The notes: generated by a model not told the origin, from the sequence alone. 47,272 nt of DNA from Sulfuritalea sp. (GCA_021737875.1 JAIPDD010000003.1:1-47272), one strand, 5' to 3'. Positions 1-7,573 are shown, numbered from the stretch's first letter. Translations and numbers: made by a program.

Positions 1-937
1 TTAACTCTTTGGCAGAGGCCGAGTCATACGCAATGACAGCCAAGCCGCTGGCAAGCGCTTCTGGCACCACATTGCCAAAGGTCTCGGTCACACTGGGGAA
101 AGGAAACATATCGGCTGAGGCGTAGTGCAGAGCGAGATCAGCACCTTTTTGAACACCGGCGAAGACCGCCTGCGGGCATGATTCTTCCAGTTGTTTTCTC
201 AACGGGCCATCGCCTACAAACACCAACTTTGCTGTGGGGTTCTCAACCAAACAAGCCTGGTATGCGGCAATCAGAAGCCCAATATTTTTTTCTTTGGCTA
301 AGCGTCCGACGTGAAGAAACACCAGCGTCTCATCGGTAACCCCCCATTGCGCACGCAAGGCAGCACTGCGATGGGTTGGGCTGAATTGCTTGAGTTCAAC
401 GCCACGCGAAAGTAAAGTCACGTTTTGGTAACCGCGCGAGCGCAAATCATTGGCAAGCGCGTAGGTAGGCACCATCGTTGCCATCGTTTGATTGTGTAAT
501 TTGCGAAGATAAGCTTCAATCGAACGCTTGATCAAGCCCATGCCATAGTGTTGTGAGTAACTATGGAAATTGGTGTGAAACGAACTCGTCACGGGAATTT
601 TGAGTTTGCGTGCAGCGGCAACCGCAGACCAACCCAGGGGGCCTTCGGTCGCAACATGAACCACGTCAGGTCGATTTTCAGCCCAGAGCTTGATCATGCG
701 ACTTTTTGCAGGCAGACCAAAACGCAGATCGCCATAGGCGGGCAAAGGCATTCCTTTTGCAAACACCTGCTCGAGCCCGTCACGGCTGGACACATGTTCT
801 TGCGGCTGTCGCGGACGCACAAGTTGAACCGCATGGCCCTTGGACAAAAGACCTTCCACAATTTTCCCCAAGGTCATGGCCACACCGTTGACCTCCGGAG
901 GGTATGTTTCTGTAACAACAGCAACGCGCAAGCTCAT
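1..937 (-). CDS. GT4 family glycosyltransferase (C-terminus off window)
   Basis: Partial gene: 312 codons are read before the window edge with no stop. The N-terminus VTETYPPEVNGVA is the nucleotide-sugar/acceptor loop typical of GT4 enzymes of the MgtA/SQD2 glycolipid type. SFHTNFHSY lies in the middle. Near the edge, PSVTETFGNVVPEALASG (about 281-298) carries the E-x7-E donor-binding motif (E285, E293). GT-B fold; the family transfers a sugar from a nucleotide-sugar donor, often to diacylglycerol at the inner membrane face. The ATG at 937 was chosen because the family motif starts six residues later. An upstream in-frame GTG at 985 would sit at the predicted transcription start. Preceded by two tandem Pho-box-like sites, which suggests phosphate-starvation expression and a membrane glycolipid role (inference). 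Acceptor and sugar are not known. Confidence 0.88.
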   Translation of the reverse strand, partial: MSLRVAVVTETYPPEVNGVAMTLGKIVEGLLSKGHAVQLVRPRQPQEHVSSRDGLEQVFAKGMPLPAYGDLRFGLPAKSRMIKLWAENRPDVVHVATEGPLGWSAVAAARKLKIPVTSSFHTNFHSYSQHYGMGLIKRSIEAYLRKLHNQTMATMVPTYALANDLRSRGYQNVTLLSRGVELKQFSPTHRSAALRAQWGVTDETLVFLHVGRLAKEKNIGLLIAAYQACLVENPTAKLVFVGDGPLRKQLEESCPQAVFAGVQKGADLALHYASADMFPFPSVTETFGNVVPEALASGLAVIAYDSASAKEL

Positions 938-991
938 CGGCACCGCCGTCAACGACTCAAAGAGGATTTCGTCAGTATTTTTCACATGCCT

Positions 992-1047
992 AAGGTAGAC
1001 AAGAATGATGTATTTTTGATGACTTTTTTGTGAATTTTTAATGACTC
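992..1047 (-). promoter_or_regulatory. Tandem Pho-box-like promoter of the glycosyltransferase
   Basis: Read on the minus strand, four 7-mers lie exactly 11 bp apart: GAGTCAT (1041-1047), AATTCAC (1030-1036), AAGTCAT (1019-1025) and AATACAT (1008-1014), all with A-rich 4-bp spacers. Ten bases after the last unit is TACCTT (992-997), a TAnnnT -10. The known PhoB site is repeated CTGTCAT-like 7-mers with 4-bp spacers and a -10 about 10 bp downstream. The first unit overlaps the lplT stop codon. PhoB binding itself is inferred. Confidence 0.6.
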
Positions 1048-2287
1048 AGCCTGCCGCTGCGCTCCATGTTTGTCTATGTTGCCACCCAATTAAAAGCATG
1101 GCGCAACTTACCAACACACCAAAGCCCAAGATAAGCACCCCAAGGGATAAGCCCAAAGCGGTGACGAACGCGTACAAGCACAAAACCGCTAGCATCCCGG
1201 CGTTTTCATTGAAGCCTTGTACCGCAATTGAACGACCGGCTGTGAGCAAGGTAGCGCCTCGGTGTTGCAACAGCGCGTTCATGGGAACCACAAAAAAACC
1301 GGCCATTGCACCCACAAGAATCAGCAAGCACACCGCCTGTTCCACCGAACTCACGAGCAGCAACAGCGGAATCGACAGTCCCAACAGAAGCCCCAAAGGC
1401 CATAACTTCGGAGTGCGTTCGAGGGCAACCATGCGACTGGCAAGCGCAGCGCCAGCGATCACACCGATGGCTGTGACGCCTTGGAGGTAGGCTGCTTGGG
1501 TCAAAGGTAAGGCCAGTGCCTCTTGGGCCCAGCGCAACACAATCAACTGCAAGGTGGCGCCCACGCCCCAAAGCAAGGTCGTGATCGACATGGATAAACC
1601 GCCTAAGGTATCGCGCCACAAAACTGCATTTTCTCGAACAAACCGCTGCACCAACTCCCATGGGTGAAAGGAATGTTGCACGTAACGCGCGCCGTTATCC
1701 AAAATACAAAAGCTCAGCACTACCGCCGCCACGTTAAGCACAATTAGCACCAACATACCAAGTACATAGGCGCTATCTGTCACTGGCAGTGGGGTAACCC
1801 AAACTGGAACACCCAAGGCACTGAGCCAAGGGCTTACCAAAGCACCTCCAAGCACTGTGCCAAAAATGACGGCGCACACCGTAGCACCTTCAAAAAATCC
1901 ATTGGCCTTGACCAAATCCTGAGGTGGCAAAAGTTCCGTGATCAGTCCGTACTTGGCCGGCGCATACCCTGCAGCACCAAACCCTGCCAAGGTAATGGCC
2001 CATACCGGATCCAGCCCGCAGGCCATCAGCGCAATCGCAAGAATTTTGAGGAGATTGGCCACCACCATCACGCGCCCTTTAGGAAACGCATCAGCCATCG
2101 CTCCCACCAACGGAGCCAAGACCACGTAAAAAAGCGTGAAGCCAACTTTGAGGATGGGAATCAACCATGCCCCCGCCTGCAGCTCAAGAACCCGGGCAAT
2201 TGCCACAATCAGAAAGGCGTTATCCACCAGGGTTGAAATAAATTGCGCGGTCAGAAGCGTATAAAAAGTGCGAGGCAAGCGTTTCAT
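1046..2287 (-). CDS. lplT: Lysophospholipid transporter LplT (MFS)
   Basis: 413-residue, very hydrophobic major-facilitator protein with about 12 predicted membrane segments. The start (FYTLLTAQFISTLVDNAF) and the following stretch with APAKYGLITELLPP match the LplT family. LplT flips lysophosphatidylethanolamine and related lysophospholipids across the inner membrane for re-acylation. The ATG at 2287 follows the TGA of the upstream YkgJ-like gene after 1 bp, so the two are probably translationally coupled. In Enterobacteria LplT is paired with the acyltransferase Aas; no acyltransferase is visible here. Its stop codon overlaps the Pho-box-like promoter of the glycosyltransferase. The setting among phosphorus-scavenging genes suggests a part in lipid turnover (inference). 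Confidence 0.88.
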   Translation of the reverse strand: MKRLPRTFYTLLTAQFISTLVDNAFLIVAIARVLELQAGAWLIPILKVGFTLFYVVLAPLVGAMADAFPKGRVMVVANLLKILAIALMACGLDPVWAITLAGFGAAGYAPAKYGLITELLPPQDLVKANGFFEGATVCAVIFGTVLGGALVSPWLSALGVPVWVTPLPVTDSAYVLGMLVLIVLNVAAVVLSFCILDNGARYVQHSFHPWELVQRFVRENAVLWRDTLGGLSMSITTLLWGVGATLQLIVLRWAQEALALPLTQAAYLQGVTAIGVIAGAALASRMVALERTPKLWPLGLLLGLSIPLLLLVSSVEQAVCLLILVGAMAGFFVVPMNALLQHRGATLLTAGRSIAVQGFNENAGMLAVLCLYAFVTALGLSLGVLILGFGVLVSCAMLLIGWQHRQTWSAAAG

Positions 2288-2288
2288 G

Positions 2289-2750
2289 TCAAACCACTGC
2301 CGTGGCCACCACGCGTGGACTGAACTTGACCACAGAGTAACTTGGGCAGGCGTAGCGCTCTATGTCATGGGCATTGATTGGAAATGAGCCGCAATTAGAA
2401 AAACGGCGCAAGGGGGAGTGGTAAATACCGCACTGAAAACGCGTATCGCCCATATCCTCCAAAAAAACGCATCGCTTTTCCATACAGCAGTTTCCACATT
2501 GCACACACGATCCCTCAATCTCATCGGGAACATGGTGGATTCTGCCAACGACCTCTTCAAAGTAATGCACAACCGGCCCTTCGCGCAAGGCGCGAATATG
2601 TATGGCCATTTTTTTGAGAACCGTTGGGTATTGCAAGAAGTACTTAGCACGAAAAAAAACGATGCTGGCTAACAAGGGCATGAGGGGCAGGAAAAGATAA
2701 GCAAGTCCAATCACAACAAAAGCAAAAAATTTCGCAATCAGTTTTTGCAA
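2289..2750 (-). CDS. YkgJ-like cysteine-cluster membrane protein
   Basis: About 153 residues. An N-terminal hydrophobic segment (roughly 8-35) is followed by a cytoplasmic-looking domain with eight cysteines: C-x2-C-x2-CC (C82, C85, C88, C89), then C94, C107, C120 and C135. This pattern is that of the YkgJ/UPF0153 zinc- or iron-binding family, whose biochemical role is unknown. I chose the TTG at 2750 because AAGGA lies six bases upstream. The frame stays open to a TTG at 2792, but that lies inside the stem of the upstream terminator and has no ribosome-binding site. It ends 1 bp before lplT, so the pair forms an operon. A metal-dependent or redox role next to a lysophospholipid transporter is only a guess. 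Confidence 0.65.
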   Translation of the reverse strand: MQKLIAKFFAFVVIGLAYLFLPLMPLLASIVFFRAKYFLQYPTVLKKMAIHIRALREGPVVHYFEEVVGRIHHVPDEIEGSCVQCGNCCMEKRCVFLEDMGDTRFQCGIYHSPLRRFSNCGSFPINAHDIERYACPSYSVVKFSPRVVATAVV

Positions 2751-2775
2751 AGCTTTATCCTTCAAACGCAGATGT

Positions 2776-2808
2776 AAAAAAGCACACCGCAAGATGCTTG
2801 CGATGTGC
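2776..2808 (-). terminator. Rho-independent terminator after the phosphoesterase
   Basis: On the minus strand, a long stem pairs GCACA/TGTGC and CGCAAG/CTTGCG (2782-2808, one internal mismatch, small loop) and is followed by six T (2776-2781). It starts about 22 bp after the stop of the phosphoesterase. The T-run ends only about 25 bp before the chosen start of the next gene, so that gene depends on read-through or on a promoter hidden in this short stretch. Confidence 0.8.
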
Positions 2809-2829
2809 CAGCGAAACGCTTTTTTTGAA

Positions 2830-3843
2830 TTACGGCTGGTGAACGATCACTGGCGTTACCGAAAATACATGGGGTGATTTGGTATCTACCCCAACGCGAA
2901 CCCAATGCAACGATGGGCTGCCAAAGGTTTGAACGCGAGTGAAGTTCGTCAGCATTTTGTTGGGGTTGTACATAGGCTTGTCCATCTTGAAGAAATGGGT
3001 GTCGCCGTGAACAAACAAAACTTGCCCTTTGAATTGCGCTGTTTGTTCAGCCAATTTACCCATGAAATTTTGAAAACCACTTGAGCTTGCGTTGGTGCTT
3101 TCGTCAAACTCTTCGGTTTCTGGGACATCAAAGCCAGGGTCGCCCTGGGTCACGATCACGATACCCGCCGCATTTGCTGCTTTTGCCTGCGCAAAAGAAG
3201 CCGTCATCCAGGCCACGTTGGCTGCATCGCGCTCTAAGTATTCAGCGTTGGCTGCATCGCACTGCGCGGTATCGCGGGCGCTCTTGGACTTGCATTCTTT
3301 TTCACTCATCACAACATTGTTATTGCTGCCCGACTGGTTGATGCCAACAAAGACCACGCCACCGTGGCTAAACCGGGTGTTTTCAACAAATTTCTCACCC
3401 AACTTGCCTTGGTGTTCCAAGGGCAGTGTGCTTTTACCTAAGCTATTTAAGGTTGGGTACATCACCCGGCGAAGGTGGGATAAACGCTCCAATGTGTCAA
3501 AGCCACCGTTATTTAATCGGTGGCAGTCGGTCCACTCGTTGTCACCGGGAACATAGACCACCGGCTTTTTCATCGAACCAAACATGGCAAGGGCGTCGTT
3601 ATAGACCTCATCGGTGCACTTCGAACTCCCGTCTTTGATGTCACCGTCGTACATGGAGAAAGCAATGTCAGAGTCGTTGATCGACTTCAATACCGCAGGC
3701 AGCTTAGGGTCATCTCCCGCTTTTTTGTAAGGCATGTCGCCCCACAGACCGAAACTAAATGGCTTTGCGGGGGTTTGGGCGAAGCTGTTGCCCACCATCA
3801 GACCCAAAGTCAAAAGAGAAACCAGCGAAAGTCGTAAAAACAT
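2830..3843 (-). CDS. Exported calcineurin-like metallophosphoesterase
   Basis: 337 residues with a clear signal peptide (1-22, ending SFA), so periplasmic or secreted. Metal-binding motifs appear in family order: GDMPY (D36), DGD (D66-D68), PGDNEW (D101, N102) and, near 275, VHGDTH. These are the dimetal-binding residues of calcineurin-like phosphoesterases. The substrate is unknown; phosphomonoesters or diesters in the periplasm are likely. A short hairpin separates it from phnN, and it has its own Pho-box-like promoter and terminator, so it is probably a single-gene unit. AAAGG stands about 8 bases before the ATG. It is not the PlcP-type lipid phosphoesterase, which lacks a signal peptide. 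Its role as a phosphate-starvation phosphatase is inferred from the site and the neighbours. Confidence 0.85.
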   Translation of the reverse strand: MFLRLSLVSLLTLGLMVGNSFAQTPAKPFSFGLWGDMPYKKAGDDPKLPAVLKSINDSDIAFSMYDGDIKDGSSKCTDEVYNDALAMFGSMKKPVVYVPGDNEWTDCHRLNNGGFDTLERLSHLRRVMYPTLNSLGKSTLPLEHQGKLGEKFVENTRFSHGGVVFVGINQSGSNNNVVMSEKECKSKSARDTAQCDAANAEYLERDAANVAWMTASFAQAKAANAAGIVIVTQGDPGFDVPETEEFDESTNASSSGFQNFMGKLAEQTAQFKGQVLFVHGDTHFFKMDKPMYNPNKMLTNFTRVQTFGSPSLHWVRVGVDTKSPHVFSVTPVIVHQP

Positions 3844-3872
3844 GGGATTACCTTTAATGAAAAACTTTCATC

Positions 3873-3906
3873 AGATTACGTCCCATCCATTACAAATTGA
3901 TGACTC
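3873..3906 (-). promoter_or_regulatory. Pho-box-like promoter of the phosphoesterase
   Basis: Minus strand: GAGTCAT (3900-3906), 4-bp spacer CAAT, TTGTAAT (3889-3895), then exactly 10 bp and TAATCT (3873-3878). The two 7-mers match the PhoB half-site CTGTCAT at 5 of 7 positions each. The spacing to the -10 is the same as in the other three sites of this window. Confidence 0.55.
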
Positions 3907-3917
3907 TTCTACCTAAA

Positions 3918-3939
3918 CCAACGCAATAGCAGCGGTTGG
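3918..3939 (-). terminator. Weak hairpin after phnN
   Basis: Minus strand: CCAA-(C)-CGC pairs with GCG-TTGG around a 7-base loop and is followed by only TTTA. It lies between the phnN stop and the Pho-box-like promoter of the phosphoesterase. It is plausible as a weak terminator that isolates the two units, but the T-run is poor. Confidence 0.35.
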
Positions 3940-3949
3940 CCTCCCGCAT

Positions 3950-4519
3950 TTATTCAGCTAGCAAGGCCAAGCCCGTGTGTTGCACAAGCAGTTGCCGCAA
4001 GGCCAAGCCGCTGGCTTCCAGGGTTCCACCATTGGAAAGGCACAGGTCGTGCGGGCCAAGCAAAATACTTTGTGCACGCAACAAGCGTTGCTCAATGTCC
4101 GCTGCGCTTTCTCGGCCCCGATCAAGTAAACGTTGGCGAAGCAATTCAATAGGGGCAGTGATGTATAAAACAGTCAACCCTGGAAAACGCATTCGGGCCT
4201 CGTCAAGATAGGTCCGCGATCCATTCACGATGACCCATGCACCTTCGCCCTTGGGTTGCAACTCAGTGTGGCGAACACCGTAGTGCAATCCGTTGGCTAC
4301 CCAAGCTAAAGCAAAAGCGTTTTCTTCTTGCAGTTTGGCAAACAGGGGCAAGTTAACCGCCTCGTGGTCTTCGTTACTTTTGTCATGGTTGCGGGTGATC
4401 GTACGTTGGGCGAAATGCAGCGGTGGGCGCATTTGCATAGCATCTACGTGCTGACGCAGTCCGTTGAGCAAACTGTCTTTGCCAACGCCAGACGGGCCGA
4501 CGGTGTAAATCAAACGCAT
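3950..4519 (-). CDS. phnN: Ribose 1,5-bisphosphokinase PhnN
   Basis: 189 residues, guanylate-kinase-like P-loop fold with Walker A GPSGVGKDS at residues 8-16. PhnN phosphorylates ribose 1,5-bisphosphate to PRPP with ATP, returning the ribosyl moiety left after C-P bond cleavage to nucleotide metabolism. Its start overlaps the end of the DUF1045 gene by 10 bp, so the two are read as one divergent operon facing away from phnG. Length and motif are normal for the family. Confidence 0.93.
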   Translation of the reverse strand: MRLIYTVGPSGVGKDSLLNGLRQHVDAMQMRPPLHFAQRTITRNHDKSNEDHEAVNLPLFAKLQEENAFALAWVANGLHYGVRHTELQPKGEGAWVIVNGSRTYLDEARMRFPGLTVLYITAPIELLRQRLLDRGRESAADIEQRLLRAQSILLGPHDLCLSNGGTLEASGLALRQLLVQHTGLALLAE

Positions 4520-5262
4520 GGCTCGGCTTTCAATTCAAAACGTTCAACCCAGCGAAAGTCGCCCCCTTGCGCGTCTTGCGCAAACCAAGTGACAGCATCC
4601 ATCGGTACACCGTTTTCTAAGAGTGGCGCAAACCAACGCTGCGCAGCTGCAAATAAAGCGTCGCGTGTCGAAGAATCAAGACCGCGCAAGGACCCTGTCA
4701 GCGTCATATGAAACTGAAACTCCTCCATGACGAAGGGGTAGCCCCACTGCTGCAACAGGTTTTCCTGTCGGGCAGTCAAGCCACCCGCACGCCGACGTAG
4801 CAACTCAGACTCCGATAGCACCAAAGCGCAGGGGTGCAATGCCCGTACGCAGCGATCGGCCAAGGCGTTCAGTTGCGCACTGGGTTTGCGCGGCACCAAA
4901 GCCAAAAAATCACCTACATCAGCGAGCTGCAAGGTCAAATGGAATGGGCCCGTGCCTATGGCACTGGTTTGCATAAAAGACGCATGCAAATGTTCAAGGG
5001 AGCTGCCCAGTGCTAATTCAAAGGGCGCTTTGAGCGTTGCATGCCAACCATACTGTCGGGGCGATTGGGTTAAGCGGTGAAACGTACCCGCATCAATGGT
5101 GTCGATCAAGGGCTGAACATGCGCTTGAGAGCCAAATGCACAGCGCCCAAGCCAGCGTGACCCCAAGTCCCAGGCCTGTGAATCGCTCTTGGGCGCGAAG
5201 TAGGCTGCGTGGCGATAGGGGCCACTCGCAGCGGTGGTCGGAATTAGGGGTGCTTCGGTCAT
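4510..5262 (-). CDS. DUF1045 phosphonate-cluster protein, 2H phosphoesterase type
   Basis: 250 residues. It carries two H-x-T motifs, YGWHATLKAPF (H74, T76) and FQFHMTLTG (H185, T187), the paired catalytic signature of the 2H phosphoesterase superfamily. The DUF1045 family occurs with C-P lyase genes. Members of the 2H superfamily hydrolyse cyclic phosphates, which would suit opening of 5-phosphoribosyl 1,2-cyclic phosphate, the step done by PhnP in E. coli. No phnP is visible here, so a replacement role is possible but unproved. The ATG at 5262 was chosen because the open frame further upstream overlaps phnG on the other strand and adds no family-like sequence. It is co-directional with phnN (10 bp overlap) and divergent from phnG over 60 bp. 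Confidence 0.85.
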   Translation of the reverse strand: MTEAPLIPTTAASGPYRHAAYFAPKSDSQAWDLGSRWLGRCAFGSQAHVQPLIDTIDAGTFHRLTQSPRQYGWHATLKAPFELALGSSLEHLHASFMQTSAIGTGPFHLTLQLADVGDFLALVPRKPSAQLNALADRCVRALHPCALVLSESELLRRRAGGLTARQENLLQQWGYPFVMEEFQFHMTLTGSLRGLDSSTRDALFAAAQRWFAPLLENGVPMDAVTWFAQDAQGGDFRWVERFELKAEPCV

Positions 5263-5322
5263 TTCGTCACAAAAAAGAAATATGCCAGTCGTAAAGTCCA
5301 GTCCGTTAAAGATACCACTGCG
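5263..5322. promoter_or_regulatory. Divergent phnG / DUF1045 control region with tandem repeat
   Basis: The 60 bp between two divergent phn operons must hold both promoters. An imperfect tandem direct repeat, CCAGTC-GTAAAG (5285-5296) then CCAGTC-CGTTAAAG (5298-5311), fills its right half. A poor Pho-box-like arrangement for phnG is possible (TCGTCAC at 5264-5270, 10 bp, TATGCC at 5281-5286), but its upstream half-site is weak. Neither gene has a clear Shine-Dalgarno sequence. Confidence 0.4.
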
Positions 5323-5850
5323 ATGTTGCAACCCGATTACACCCCTTCCGCCAAAGCACTTCCGCCGGGCGCAGCCGCGCGACAAACATGGATGGCACTT
5401 TTGGCGCGCGCCCCGGAGGCCCTGCTAGAAAAACATCTCGCTGCCATGGCTGCGGGAGATTTGCAATGGCTTCGCCCCACCGAAACAGGGTTAATGATGG
5501 TGCAGGGTCGCGCTGGTGGAACAGGCCAACGCTTTAACTTGGGCGAGGTCAGTGTCACCCGTTGCGTACTCAAGCCCGATGCAGACCTGACCGATTGTCG
5601 CCAAGTCGGCGTTGCTTACGTCATGGGTAACTCTCACCGCCACGCGCAACTGGCTGCGTTGGCAGACGCACTTTTGCAAGAACCCGCTCTGCACGAACAC
5701 TGGGACCAACTGTTGTTGCGGCCCTTAAGCCGGGTGCTGTCTGACCAGGCGCAAGAAAAAAATGCACAAGCGCAGGCAACCCGAGTCGAGTTTTTTACCG
5801 TTGCACGGGAAGCGGGCAGCGGCGCAGACGCACAGGACGATGCACCATGA
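5323..5850 (+). CDS. phnG: C-P lyase core subunit PhnG
   Basis: 175 residues, matching the PhnG family, with a conserved stretch around LGEVSVTRCVL and GNSHRHAQLAALADAL. PhnG is part of the PhnGHIJ core complex and helps PhnI displace adenine from ATP with the phosphonate, forming ribose-5-triphosphate 1-phosphonate. It has a slightly long N-terminus and a low-complexity Ala/Asp-rich C-terminal tail compared with E. coli (about 150 residues). First gene of the plus-strand operon; its TGA overlaps the ATG of phnH by 4 bp. Confidence 0.93.
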   Translation: MLQPDYTPSAKALPPGAAARQTWMALLARAPEALLEKHLAAMAAGDLQWLRPTETGLMMVQGRAGGTGQRFNLGEVSVTRCVLKPDADLTDCRQVGVAYVMGNSHRHAQLAALADALLQEPALHEHWDQLLLRPLSRVLSDQAQEKNAQAQATRVEFFTVAREAGSGADAQDDAP

Positions 5851-6473
5851 TGCAACCCGCACTCCAAGACCTGGGCCGCGGTTTCGCAGAGCCTGCCGCC
5901 TGCAGCCAAACGGTATTTCGCCAAGCGCTTGACGCTTTGTCATTGCCAGGGCGCCTGCAGCATCTGGATGTGAGCGGGCCCATGCAATCCATGCAAGCAC
6001 CCCAAAACGCCCACCCGGCAGCGGCAGCCTTATTGCTGGCTTTGCTAGACCAAGACTGCAAGCTCTGGCTCTCGTCTGGTTTTGATATTAGTGATGCAGG
6101 CACATGGCTACGATTTCACACCGGCTGCACACTCGTATCGGACTCCAAAGAGGCCGATTTTGTTTGGGTGGCCTCCCCCTTAGAAATGCCAGCGTTCGAG
6201 CATTTGGCCCAAGGTAGTGCGGAATATCCGGAGTTGTCGGCAACGTGCGTGGTGCAGGTCATGGGTCTGGCTACTTCTGACCAAGCGGGCGCGTGGTCCA
6301 TCAGCGGCCCTGGGATCAAGGGCACAGGACATATGCATGTAGACGGCTTGTCGCCGGAATTTACGACCCAACGCTGTGCGAGCCAAGCTCACTCTCCGTG
6401 CGGGGTTGATTTCTTATTCACCCACAGTGTGTCGTTCGTGGGTTTGCCCCGCTCTACCTTGATCAAGGACTAA
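5847..6473 (+). CDS. phnH: C-P lyase core subunit PhnH
   Basis: 208 residues. PhnH has a PLP-transferase-like fold without the cofactor lysine and is a structural subunit of the PhnGHIJ complex. Family features visible are FRQALDALSLPGR near the N-terminus, the central WVASPLEMP, and ISGPGIKG. It starts inside the end of phnG (ATGA overlap) and stops 5 bp before phnI, so translation of the core subunits is coupled. Length is normal. Confidence 0.93.
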   Translation: MMQPALQDLGRGFAEPAACSQTVFRQALDALSLPGRLQHLDVSGPMQSMQAPQNAHPAAAALLLALLDQDCKLWLSSGFDISDAGTWLRFHTGCTLVSDSKEADFVWVASPLEMPAFEHLAQGSAEYPELSATCVVQVMGLATSDQAGAWSISGPGIKGTGHMHVDGLSPEFTTQRCASQAHSPCGVDFLFTHSVSFVGLPRSTLIKD

Positions 6474-6478
6474 GCCCT

Positions 6479-7573
6479 ATGTATGTAGCCGTCAAAGGGG
6501 GCGAGTCTGCCATTCTCAATAGCTATGACCTCTTGGCCCAGCAGCGCCGAGGGGACCCCGCCGTAGAAGAGCTCAGCGTCGATCAAATTCGCCAGCAACT
6601 TCGCTTGGCAGTGGACCGCGTCATGACCGAAGGCTCAGTCTACGACCCCCAACTTGCGGCTTTGGCCATTAAACAAAGCGCGGGTGATCTGGTGGAGGCG
6701 ATATTTTTGTTACGGGCTTACCGCGCTACGCTGCCGCGCTTGGGTTACAGCGTGCCCCTGGATACTGCGGGAATGCAAATTGCACGCAGGATTTCAGCTG
6801 CGTTCAAAGATTTACCTGGCGGCCAGGTCTTGGGCCCCACGTATGACTACACCCAGCGGCTGTTGGATTTCAGTCTCCTTGCCAAAGGCGCTGTGGCCCC
6901 CGTCGCACGACAAGCGCAGGCGAGTACCGAAGCCACGCCGCGTGTGGTGGATTTGCTTCACCACGAAAGTCTGTTGGAAACCCAACATGCGCCCAGCGGC
7001 GATCCGGACCCTTTTGACCTCACGCGGCAGCCCGTTCGGTTCCCCGCAGACCGTTCTGCCCGCCTCCAAAACCTTGCGCGGGCTGATGAAGGATTTTTGC
7101 TGGCCATGGCGTATTCAACGCAACGTGGCTACTCAGAATCGCACCCGTTTGTTGGCGAAATTCGGTTTGGAACAGTGAACCTGTGCATTGCGCCAGAAGA
7201 ACTAGGGTTCGAAATTTCGATTGGTGACCTTCCCATCACCGAGTGCCAAATGATTAACCAGTTCCAAGGCAGCCATGCGCAGCCGCCACAGTTCACCCGC
7301 GGCTACGGCCTGGCGTTTGGCCACAGCGAACGCAAAGCCATGGCCATGGCCTTGGTGGACCGTGCATTGCGGGCCGAGGAATTGGGCGAAGCGGTGACAG
7401 CGCCGGCCCAAATGCAAGAATTTGTGATGTCGCACAGCGACAGCTTGGAGAGCTCAGGTTTTGTGCAGCACTTGAAGTTGCCGCATTATGTTGACTTCCA
7501 ATCGGAGTTGGAGTTGGTGCGAAAAATGCGCCAGTCTTTCGCAAACGCAAAGGACGCGCATGCTGCCGGTTGA
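6479..7573 (+). CDS. phnI: C-P lyase core subunit PhnI (nucleosidase-like)
   Basis: 364 residues beginning MYVAVKGGESAI, the standard PhnI start. PhnI catalyses displacement of the purine of ATP by the phosphonate in the presence of PhnG, PhnH and PhnL. Conserved stretches AIKQSAGDLVEAIFLLRAYR and GYGLAFGHSERKAMAMAL are visible. The reading frame runs 14 bp into phnJ, an unusually long overlap compared with the 4-bp overlaps elsewhere in this operon. Confidence 0.95.
   Translation: MYVAVKGGESAILNSYDLLAQQRRGDPAVEELSVDQIRQQLRLAVDRVMTEGSVYDPQLAALAIKQSAGDLVEAIFLLRAYRATLPRLGYSVPLDTAGMQIARRISAAFKDLPGGQVLGPTYDYTQRLLDFSLLAKGAVAPVARQAQASTEATPRVVDLLHHESLLETQHAPSGDPDPFDLTRQPVRFPADRSARLQNLARADEGFLLAMAYSTQRGYSESHPFVGEIRFGTVNLCIAPEELGFEISIGDLPITECQMINQFQGSHAQPPQFTRGYGLAFGHSERKAMAMALVDRALRAEELGEAVTAPAQMQEFVMSHSDSLESSGFVQHLKLPHYVDFQSELELVRKMRQSFANAKDAHAAG

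Noticed and set aside
2810-2827. Small stem AGCG-AAA-CGCT plus T7 on the plus strand as a terminator
   Set aside because: The stem is only 4 bp and no plus-strand gene ends here; the longer minus-strand hairpin next to it explains the region.
5262-5385. N-terminal extension of the DUF1045 protein
   Set aside because: The added residues overlap phnG on the other strand and do not look like a signal peptide or domain; the ATG at 5262 gives a sensible start.
7488-7559. N-terminal extension of PhnJ
   Set aside because: It lies inside phnI, and PhnJ homology begins soon after the ATG at 7560.
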